From positions 1 to 18,633 of the forward strand of contig DATCDR010000018.1 of NCBI GenBank assembly GCA_036510575.1: 18,633 bases of DNA, given 5' to 3'. The notes beneath the pieces are model-generated. The model ran no database searches. It was given only the letters and a program-made list of their open reading frames with translations, and had not been told where the DNA came from. The stretch is from DATCDR01 sp036510575 (GTDB lineage Bacteria > Actinomycetota > Acidimicrobiia > Acidimicrobiales > Bog-793). Made by a program: the position numbers and the translations under genes. Numbering within the stretch: the stretch's first letter is position 1; every line of letters begins with the position of its first letter. Of this stretch, positions 7,465-13,466 are shown piece by piece.

Positions 7465-8217
7465 ATGAGTGTGCAATCTCGCCGTCAGACACTGGCAGAG
7501 GCGGTCCGAGGCGGGAACCAGGTATCGATACGACAACTTGCGGCGAACCTTGGCTGCTCCGAGATGACGATCCGCAGGGATCTGGACGCGCTCGCACGTG
7601 CCGGTGTGTTGCATCGCGTACACGGCAGCGCGGTCGGCGTCAGCCTACGGGCAGACGAGGTGCCGTACGCAGTTCGAGTCTTCGAGGCAGCAGCAGCCAA
7701 GGAACGAATCGGCCGGGCGGTTGCAGATCTCATCGCCGACGGAGAGACGGTCGCGCTCGACTCAGGAACCACCGCCGCTGCAGTGGCGCACGCGCTGCGG
7801 GGAAGATCGATCACCCTCCTCCCACTTGGATTGCGGACGCTCGTCGACCTCGCCCACGACGAGCACATCCATCTCATCGCACCTGGAGGTGACGTCCGTC
7901 CGGGAGAGCTCGTTGTCACCGGTGACCTGGCCGAGGTGGCATTCGAACGACTTCACTTCGACACCTTCATTCTCGGGTGCTGCGGGATCGACGAAGAAAA
8001 TGGTGTGACCACCCACGTCCCCGCTGACGCCCGAATCAAGCGAGCAGCGCTCGCGTCAGCTCGCCGGACTATTGCGATCGCCGACGCCACGAAGCTCGGA
8101 GCGGTGGCGTTCGGTCACGTCAGCCCACTTTCGGCGATCGAGCGGCTTGTCACCGACGCCAGAGCGGAGCAATCCTTTCCGCTCGAGTCAGCCGGGCTTC
8201 GCGTAGACCATGTCTAG
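7465..8217 (+). CDS. DeoR-family transcriptional regulator
   Basis: Predicted 250-aa repressor of a sugar-related operon. An N-terminal winged helix at about residues 5-58 has the DeoR signature SEMTIRRDLDALARAGVLHRVHGSA. The DeoR C-terminal sensor domain (about 75-235) follows, with ERIGRAVADLIADGETVALDSGTT, the PGGDVRPGELVVTG loop and VTTHVPADARIKRAALASARRTIAIADATKLG. That domain typically binds a phosphorylated sugar as effector. The reading frame is open much further upstream, but the extra residues antisense to fpg have no domain and are excluded. The start may be ATG 7465 or the GTG at 7471 if the message is leaderless. Its last 8 bases overlap the start of the MFS gene, so it very likely regulates that operon and itself. 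Confidence 0.92.
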   Translation: MSVQSRRQTLAEAVRGGNQVSIRQLAANLGCSEMTIRRDLDALARAGVLHRVHGSAVGVSLRADEVPYAVRVFEAAAAKERIGRAVADLIADGETVALDSGTTAAAVAHALRGRSITLLPLGLRTLVDLAHDEHIHLIAPGGDVRPGELVVTGDLAEVAFERLHFDTFILGCCGIDEENGVTTHVPADARIKRAALASARRTIAIADATKLGAVAFGHVSPLSAIERLVTDARAEQSFPLESAGLRVDHV

Positions 8218-9415
8218 GCGCGCCATTTCGACGCGCCGCGCACACGCAATGATGACCGCGGCGTTCTTTCTCCTCGGCGCCACAACTGCCACTTGGGCGG
8301 CGCGAATTCCAGCGGTCGTCGCCAAGCTGCACCTCTCGCCTGGAAGCCTTGGCTTGGCGCTACTTGGACCCGCGGTTGGTGCGATCGTGGCAATCCCCGC
8401 CACCGGCGCGGCACTTGCCTCGGTCGCACCACGTCGTATTGTCCAGGCTGGATACGTGGTGGTGGCAGGGCTGCTGCCGGTGATCAGCCTGACCGATTCG
8501 ACTTGGCAGCTCTTCACGGTGCTCGCGGGTTGGGGTGTGGGACTCGGCATGATCGACGTCGGAATCAACACCGAGGCGAGCGAAATTCAAAGCCGGCTCG
8601 GGCAAAGAGTCATGTCCCGCTTCCACGCGGGATACAGCGTCGGCGGGCTCACCGGTGCCGGCCTTGGCGCGGCAGCTGCTGCATCGGGCATCCCGATCAG
8701 GGAGCACTTCCTCATCGCGGCGTCGATCGTGCTGATCGGTGGCGTATTCGCAGCAGAGAGCTTCGCGGGCGGGCCGCCGCCGTTAGTCAAGAACCGGACC
8801 CCCCCTCGCGCCAGGCGCCCACAGTGGTCATGGACACTTGTCGCGCTCGCCGCTATGGCTCTCGGGTCGTTTCTCGCAGAAGGAGCCTCAGTCGATTGGA
8901 GCGCCGTCTATCTGCACTCCGCGCTCGGCGCACCGGTAGGTCTCGCTGCGCTCACCTACACCGTCTTTGCCGCTGCCATGGCCTTCGTTCGACTGGTCGG
9001 CGACCGACTCACCAACCGGCTCGGCCCGGTTCGTCTCGTCCGGGTTTCCGCGGGCCTCGCCGCGTGCAGCTTCGCCGCGGCGTTGGTGGTCGGACGCGTC
9101 TGGGCAGGACTGCTCGGCTTCGCCGCGCTCGGCGCTGGGCTGGCCTTCATCGTACCGTTGGTGTTCACGGCGTCCTCGCAGCTAGGTCGGACGGGGCCGA
9201 ATCTGGCCTTTGTCACCTCGTGTGGCTACGCCGGCATGCTGGCCGGGCCAGGCCTGATCGGCGGCCTCGCCGAGGTCATCGGCCTTCCGGGGGCGCTCGG
9301 CGTCATCGTCGCGTGTGCAGCGTTGGCTGCCGCTCTGGCAGGCGTCGTCGCGCCACGGACCATCTCGCCGCCGACGACCCCTGAGAGCGATCGTCTCCAT
9401 GCGGGGTCCGAATGA
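8210..9415 (+). CDS. MFS transporter, YbjJ-like
   Basis: Predicted 401-aa inner-membrane transporter with 12 hydrophobic segments. The N-terminus (FFLLGATTATWAARIPAV) and the following LHLSPGSLGLALLGPAVGAIVAIP resemble the YbjJ group of MFS proteins. Helix 4 has GWGVGLGMIDVGINTEASE, and SRFHAGYSVGGLTGAG follows at helix 5. A polar, arginine-rich central loop lies at about 188-207. The start overlaps the deoR stop by 8 bases and no separate ribosome-binding site is obvious, so translation is probably coupled. The HAD gene starts inside its stop codon (ATGA at 9412). The substrate is unknown; the operon context suggests a sugar or sugar derivative, and export is as plausible as import. In E. 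coli ybjJ also neighbours a HAD phosphatase gene (ybjI). Confidence 0.87.
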   Translation: MSRRAISTRRAHAMMTAAFFLLGATTATWAARIPAVVAKLHLSPGSLGLALLGPAVGAIVAIPATGAALASVAPRRIVQAGYVVVAGLLPVISLTDSTWQLFTVLAGWGVGLGMIDVGINTEASEIQSRLGQRVMSRFHAGYSVGGLTGAGLGAAAAASGIPIREHFLIAASIVLIGGVFAAESFAGGPPPLVKNRTPPRARRPQWSWTLVALAAMALGSFLAEGASVDWSAVYLHSALGAPVGLAALTYTVFAAAMAFVRLVGDRLTNRLGPVRLVRVSAGLAACSFAAALVVGRVWAGLLGFAALGAGLAFIVPLVFTASSQLGRTGPNLAFVTSCGYAGMLAGPGLIGGLAEVIGLPGALGVIVACAALAAALAGVVAPRTISPPTTPESDRLHAGSE

Positions 9416-10005
9416 CCTGGGTGCTCTGCGACTACGGCGAGGTGCTCTCATTGCCGCAGCCGCAGCCGGACCGGTTGGCCCTCGAGGACGAGGCCGGACG
9501 CTCCGGCCCGGAATTCTGGAGCACCTACTGCGAGCATCGTCCCGGCTACGACAGGGGCGACACCGCCGTCATCGACTACTGGTCCGCTGTGCTCGGATTC
9601 AGGCCCGGACCTCGAAAACTGGCTCGACTCATCGAGGTCGACATCGCGGGGTGGCTCCACCTGAATCCCGACACCCTCGCTGCCACCACGCGAGCTGCAG
9701 AGCGCGGCCTTAATCTTGCAATCTTGTCCAATGCCCCCCTTGAGGTCGCCGATGCCATCGATGCCACCACCTGGGCGATTGCATTCTCGCCCCGGCTCTT
9801 TAGCTCCAGACTGGGTGCAGTAAAGCCCGAAGCAGAGATCTACGCGGCGGTTCTCCAGACACTCGACGTCGCTGCTCGAGAGGTCGTCTTTTTCGACGAC
9901 CGGCCTGACAACGTAGCGGCGGCGAAGCGAGCTGGGATGATCGCCCACTTGTTCACCAACGCTGCCCAGATCGACGGCATCGCCACGAGCGCGGCCCTGG
10001 AGTAG
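9412..10005 (+). CDS. HAD-superfamily hydrolase, YihX-like (putative sugar phosphatase)
   Basis: Predicted 197-aa cytoplasmic hydrolase. HAD motif I is CDYGEVL with nucleophile Asp7. The second aspartate of the usual DxD is Gly9, as is normal in the YihX/epoxide-hydrolase-N/dehalogenase branch (DxG). Motif II is ILSNAP (Ser106), motif III is Lys138 in GAVKPEAEIY, and motif IV is FFDDRPDNV (Asp162, Asp163). YihX of E. coli is a glucose-1-phosphate phosphatase, so a phosphosugar substrate is reasonable but unproven. GGGG at 9403-9406 precedes the ATG by five bases. The 4-bp overlap with the transporter gene makes it the third member of the DeoR operon. Confidence 0.9.
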   Translation: MTWVLCDYGEVLSLPQPQPDRLALEDEAGRSGPEFWSTYCEHRPGYDRGDTAVIDYWSAVLGFRPGPRKLARLIEVDIAGWLHLNPDTLAATTRAAERGLNLAILSNAPLEVADAIDATTWAIAFSPRLFSSRLGAVKPEAEIYAAVLQTLDVAAREVVFFDDRPDNVAAAKRAGMIAHLFTNAAQIDGIATSAALE

Positions 10006-10105
10006 TGCGCTGTAGGTATCGGGTTCAGGCGACTGAAAGATTGTTGTTGCCGCACTGCTAGATACGGATCAAGCTGGAGGAAGCGACGAATCGGAGGTTC
10101 ATCGG

Positions 10106-10588
10106 GTGGATGCGACGACCACAGCCTCGCTGAACTCGCTCGATCGCCAACGAGCTCACGTGCTCGGCACCTTGGAGGGCCTCGACCCCGAAGCATTGCG
10201 GAAGCCAGTCCTTTCGAGCGGATGGAACTGCCTCGGCCTCGTCCAACACCTGACGCTCGACGTCGAGCGATTTTGGTTTACCACGGTGAACGCAGGTGAA
10301 AGCCTGAAGACGCCTCCGAACACGCCTCTTCCTTGCTGGTCGAGCCAAGCACCGTGGCCGCTGCCGTATTCGATCGCTACCGACTCGAGATCGAGAAGGC
10401 AAACGCGGTGATCACGACAATGCCTCTCGACGCGCCACCAAAGCAGTGGCCAGATCTCTTCGGAAAGTGGCGCCTTCCCGATCTCCGCGCCGTCCTACTC
10501 CACGTCATCACGGAGACAGCGTGCCATGCAGGGCACCTCGGACGCCGTGCGCGAGCTACTCGATGGCCGAACGCGGCTCATCGTTTGA
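10106..10588 (+). pseudogene. DinB/DUF664-family gene with two compensating frameshifts
   Basis: The N-terminal part reads from GTG 10106 (GGAGG at 10093-10097): RQRAHVLGTLEGLDPEALRK, then SSGWNCLGLVQHLTLDVERFW, typical of DUF664 in the DinB superfamily, with metal-ligand His48. Near 10303-10309 homology moves to another frame (EDASEHASSLLVEPSTVAAAV, then LLHVITETACHAGHL with the other ligand histidines). At about 10540 it returns to the original frame as DAVRELLDGRTRLIV and stops at 10588. One base seems missing at CTGAAGAC and one G extra at CTCGGACG, so the net length is unchanged and the corrected protein would be 160 aa. DinB-fold proteins are metal-dependent thiol transferases or isomerases in known cases. 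Either the gene is decayed or the assembly has two indel errors. Confidence 0.8.
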
Positions 10589-10628
10589 GTGAGGCACGCG
10601 GCTTCGCCGAGAAATACTGTTGCAACCG

Positions 10629-10946
10629 ATGACCCTCTACGGCGTCAACAAGGTCAGTCACCTCCTCCAGGCCGACCCCGAGTTTCGCGACCTCATGACG
10701 ACCGATCCGGCAGCGGCGATCGCCGACCTGCCGCTCTCTGATGAAGAGCGAACCGCAATCCTCGACGCTGATGTCGCCGCGCTCTACCAAATGGGCGCGC
10801 ATACGTTTCTCTTATCGCGCATCCCGAGGTTCTTACCGGGGCTGATCTCACGCGACGAGTACATCGACCGCATGCGATCCGTGCTCTCGCCAGCGGAGCG
10901 GGCAGAGCTCGAAGAGCAGTCCCTCGAACCCGGGCAAGCGCTGTGA
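10629..10946 (+). CDS. LigA-like small subunit of a class III extradiol dioxygenase
   Basis: Predicted 105-aa helical protein resembling the alpha (LigA) subunit of protocatechuate 4,5-dioxygenase: YGVNKVSHLLQADPEFRDLMTTDP is followed by LPLSDEERTAILDADVAALYQMGAHTFLLSRIPRF. In LigAB enzymes this subunit caps the active site in LigB and carries no metal ligands. The ATG at 10629 was chosen because homology starts right there; in-frame TTG at 10620 would add three residues. No strong ribosome-binding site is visible. The LigB-like gene follows after 69 bases, and the DinB-like gene ends 40 bases upstream, so the three probably form one transcription unit. Confidence 0.85.
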   Translation: MTLYGVNKVSHLLQADPEFRDLMTTDPAAAIADLPLSDEERTAILDADVAALYQMGAHTFLLSRIPRFLPGLISRDEYIDRMRSVLSPAERAELEEQSLEPGQAL

Positions 10947-11015
10947 GGTCGGCTTCGGTGCGCAACAAGCTCAGCGGATCCACATCGCGGCACGACCGCA
11001 CGACGGAGGCCAGAG

Positions 11016-11852
11016 GTGGCTGAGATCGTCGGCGCCTTCGCCGTCGGGCACGCGCCGAACGCGCCGGGCGACGTCGCGAGACTCGGCGCGAGCTCTGAGT
11101 ACACGCCGCTGTTCGCGGGAGTGAGCGAGCACCTCGAAGCGGTCGACCCCGACGTGATCGTGATGTTCGATACCGATCACTTCGCGACGTTCTTCTACGA
11201 CAACCTGCCGACGTTCGCTGTTGGCATCTCGGACCACACGAGCGGCCCTGGGACCGACCGGTGGCCCGGACTTCCGAGCTACGACAACATCTCGGTCGAA
11301 GAGTCCCTCGCCCGCCTGGTGCACAAAGGGGGCATCGAGCAGGGATTCGACCTCGCCGCCTCGCTCGAGTTCGGTGTCGACCACTCGATCGTCGTGCCAC
11401 TCCACTTTTTGAACCCTGGGATGCGACGCCCGATCGTGCCGGTCTGGATCAACGGCATCGCGCCACCGATTCCGCGGGCGAAGCGCTGCTTCGACCTTGG
11501 CGCGATGGTGCAAGGCGTCATCGAGACCTGGCCTACCGATCTCCGGGTCGCCGTCGTCGCGAGCGGCTCGATTTCAGGTGACATCGGCGGACCACGGGCA
11601 CGCGATCACCAGCCCTCAGCGGCCGCCGACGTCGCATGGATGCACCAAGTGCTCGGCCGTTTGTCGCGAGGAGAGGTGAGCGAACTCTTAAACGAGGCCA
11701 CCTCTGAGCGAATAGCTGCGGCGGGAAACGTCTCGGGTGAGCTCTTGAACTGGATCGCGCTGCTTGCCGTCGTCGGAGATCATCGGCCGGCATTCCTTGA
11801 AGCCCAGCTCGACGCGGGCTTTGCCTACGCTGCGTGGCGATTCGACGGCTGA
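11016..11852 (+). CDS. LigB-like class III extradiol dioxygenase catalytic subunit
   Basis: Predicted 278-aa non-heme iron dioxygenase subunit. The expected iron ligands are present: His12 in GHAPNAPG, His55 in DTDHFATFF and Glu242 in SGELLNWIALLA, the last with the same number as in Sphingobium LigB. His123 in FGVDHSIVVPL corresponds to one acid-base histidine of the family. However, the second one, within GxSH (LigB His195, MhpB His179), is replaced by glycine: the sequence reads SGSISGDIGGPR with Gly188. The enzyme may therefore use a different chemistry or belong to a subfamily without that residue. Start is GTG 11016 with GGAGG at 11005-11009 and a 6-base spacer. It pairs with the LigA-like gene upstream. 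The substrate is probably a catecholic or aminophenolic compound. Confidence 0.87.
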   Translation: MAEIVGAFAVGHAPNAPGDVARLGASSEYTPLFAGVSEHLEAVDPDVIVMFDTDHFATFFYDNLPTFAVGISDHTSGPGTDRWPGLPSYDNISVEESLARLVHKGGIEQGFDLAASLEFGVDHSIVVPLHFLNPGMRRPIVPVWINGIAPPIPRAKRCFDLGAMVQGVIETWPTDLRVAVVASGSISGDIGGPRARDHQPSAAADVAWMHQVLGRLSRGEVSELLNEATSERIAAAGNVSGELLNWIALLAVVGDHRPAFLEAQLDAGFAYAAWRFDG

Positions 11853-11901
11853 GGCGAGCCCTGGTCCATGAACCGGTAGCGCGGCCAGTTTTGGAGCGCC
11901 C

Positions 11902-12765
11902 TCAGGCCAGGATCACGCTCTTGTAGTCGCGGACACCCGTCGCAGCTCCGAAGATCTGCCGGTCTTGGATCCACTCCTGGGTCGAGGCGAAGGCATCACC
12001 GGTGTAGGGGAGAAAGACGATGCGCTCGCCAGGCCCGAACTGACGAACGTCGACCTTGTCGCGGTACTTCTCGGCGACCGACTTTGCGTGGTAGTGCTTG
12101 TAGCGCTCGGCGTGCAGATCGATCTCCATCTGCGCGCGCTTGAGCCCGTTGAAGTACTTCTCAACGTCCGCGGGGTCTGCGTCGAAGGCGTTGGCAAGGA
12201 AGGCGATCATGAAGGTGGTGTCGAGAACCTTCCGAAAGCCCAACGCCTCAGCGGTGTAGAGCTGGACCCCGAACACGGTCGCAGCAGGGATCGACCGATC
12301 GAGAACGCTGTCGAGCCTGGTGGCCGGCGACCCCTCGAAGCTCAAGTTGATCTGGCCCGAAGGCAGTACCGCTTCGAGTGCCTGCTGGGTCGTGAAGTGG
12401 CTGCCTGAGTGATATCCGACACCCACCTCGACGCCGGCGAGGTCTTCGGGGCGACGGATCTCCGATTCCGGGGCCACGACGATGGCACACGGCGTCACGG
12501 AGTAGACGTCGCTCACGAGCTTGCCGATCTCATTGTTGGCCGCGGTGTTCACTGCCCAGTGACAGGCGCAGCTAATGCCTGCGTCACGGCCCGCCTCGTA
12601 TGACTCGTACGCACCCGACTTGATCTCGCCGTTCTCGTCACGTTTGGCGGGCAGCAGCCCTTCGCTCTCGACGAAGTCGTACTCCAGGCCTTCCTCGGTG
12701 AAGTAGCCGAGCTCGTCTGCCACCCACTCTTGTAGTCGGCCGTGCGGCTGAATCGTTAGCGCCAT
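11902..12765 (-). CDS. NMT1/ABC-substrate-binding-fold protein without signal peptide
   Basis: Predicted 287-aa protein with the periplasmic-binding-protein fold of the NMT1/SsuA group. Visible features are RLQEWVADELGYFTEEGLEYDFVES near the N-terminus, IVVAPESEIRRPEDLAGVEVGVGYHSGSHF in the middle, and a helical part VEKYFNGLKRAQMEIDLHAERYKHYH late in the chain. The start at 12765 is firm: GGGGAG at 12776-12771 with a 5-base spacer; the 38 extra upstream codons cross the intergenic operator. From that start there is no signal peptide or lipobox, and no ABC permease or ATPase is nearby. A motif CACHW lies at residues 66-70. Related folds include non-transport enzymes (yeast Thi5 and 4,5-dihydroxyphthalate decarboxylase), so an enzymatic role is possible. 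It is divergent from padR, the usual place for a PadR target. Confidence 0.8.
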   Translation of the reverse strand: MALTIQPHGRLQEWVADELGYFTEEGLEYDFVESEGLLPAKRDENGEIKSGAYESYEAGRDAGISCACHWAVNTAANNEIGKLVSDVYSVTPCAIVVAPESEIRRPEDLAGVEVGVGYHSGSHFTTQQALEAVLPSGQINLSFEGSPATRLDSVLDRSIPAATVFGVQLYTAEALGFRKVLDTTFMIAFLANAFDADPADVEKYFNGLKRAQMEIDLHAERYKHYHAKSVAEKYRDKVDVRQFGPGERIVFLPYTGDAFASTQEWIQDRQIFGAATGVRDYKSVILA

Positions 12766-12782
12766 CTCGTCTCCCCTTTTCC

Positions 12783-12812
12783 GGTCAATAGGTATCGTTA
12801 CACCTATTGACC
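12783..12812. promoter_or_regulatory. Perfect 11-bp inverted repeat, probable PadR operator
   Basis: GGTCAATAGGT at 12783-12793 and ACCTATTGACC at 12802-12812 are perfect inverted copies separated by 8 bases. The site lies in the 95-bp spacer between the NMT1-fold gene and padR, 17 bases from the former's start codon. Its right arm contains TTGACC, a possible -35 of padR, with TAACAT at 12828-12833 as a possible -10 (spacing 15, short). Binding here could repress both directions. Confidence 0.75.
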
Positions 12813-12852
12813 TAGGTATGCAACGGCTAACATCTAAATTGAGCCACCTAGG
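12810..12852. repeat. Two ACCTAGG direct repeats next to the operator
   Basis: ACCTAGG occurs at 12810-12816 and again at 12846-12852, 36 bases apart. The first extends to the perfect 8-bp palindrome ACCTAGGT (12810-12817) and overlaps the end of the large inverted repeat. Both share the ACCTA core with the operator arms, suggesting extra half-sites for the same regulator. The second overlaps the padR ribosome-binding site. Confidence 0.45.
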
Positions 12853-12860
12853 GAGCGGAC

Positions 12861-13466
12861 ATGTCACTTCGAAGCGCACTGCTGTCGCTGCTGAGCGCCG
12901 AGCCGATGAGTGGCTACGACCTCGAACGGGTGCTGAATGAGACGTCGGGCTACGTCTGGACCGCGCAGTCGAGCCAGATCTACACCACCCTTCGCCAGAT
13001 GGAACGGGACGAGCTCATCGAGGCAGAGGAGCTGCGAACTGGCGACCGCACGCGCCGTGTCTACCGGCTCCTAGACGAAGGGGTCGAAGAGCTGCGGAGA
13101 TGGGCTGCTGAGCCGGTTGCCTACGGAGCCGAGCGAGACGTCGCACACCTAAAGGCGTCACTGCTCAATTTGTTGACGCTCGATCAGGCCGAATCCCTCT
13201 TTCGCGCTCACCTCGCCCACTACCGACAACGTCTGATGACGTGGGAGCGGCGCATCGAAGGCATCGCGAGCGGCACCTCCCCGATTCTTCGAGCTCGACT
13301 TCGTAGCACGGCTCCAGACGAGCACGACGCGCTCATCACTTTCAAACTCTTGGGTTACGAAGGTTCGGTGATTCGAGCCCGCGGCGAGATCGAGTGGGCC
13401 GAGCTCGGCCTCGCACGCGTGAGCCGGCTCCGAGAGGTCACGGAGCTCGCCCAAAGCGCCAAATGA
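12861..13466 (+). CDS. PadR-family transcriptional regulator
   Basis: Predicted 201-aa winged-helix repressor. The PadR N-terminal domain spans about residues 1-85: SLRSALLSLLSAEPMSGYDLERVLNE, then SSQIYTTLRQMERDELIEAEEL and RRVYRLLDEGVEELRRWAAEP. The C-terminal part (about 95-195) is the helical dimerisation domain of the longer PadR subfamily. GGGAG at 12851-12855 precedes the ATG with a 5-base spacer. PadR proteins classically sense phenolic acids or other small hydrophobic compounds and repress a divergent detoxification gene. Here the divergent gene is the NMT1-fold protein. The stop overlaps the start of the SagB-like gene as ATGA (13463-13466), so that gene is co-transcribed. Confidence 0.92.
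   Translation: MSLRSALLSLLSAEPMSGYDLERVLNETSGYVWTAQSSQIYTTLRQMERDELIEAEELRTGDRTRRVYRLLDEGVEELRRWAAEPVAYGAERDVAHLKASLLNLLTLDQAESLFRAHLAHYRQRLMTWERRIEGIASGTSPILRARLRSTAPDEHDALITFKLLGYEGSVIRARGEIEWAELGLARVSRLREVTELAQSAK

Noticed and set aside
10333..10632. Separate 99-codon ORF downstream of the DinB start
   Set aside because: Its sequence continues the DinB/DUF664 homology of the preceding frame; it is better read as the middle of a frameshifted gene than as an independent gene.
11902..12765. ABC importer operon
   Set aside because: No permease or ATPase gene is nearby and the binding-protein-like product has no signal peptide.
12766..12879. 38-codon N-terminal extension of the NMT1-fold protein
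   Set aside because: It would cross the palindromic operator and overlap the padR start; the internal ATG has a strong ribosome-binding site and precedes the fold. The extension does not form a signal peptide.
13394..13462. 23-codon upstream extension of the SagB-like protein
   Set aside because: It lies inside padR and adds a non-homologous arginine-rich stretch; the ATGA overlap gives a better start.
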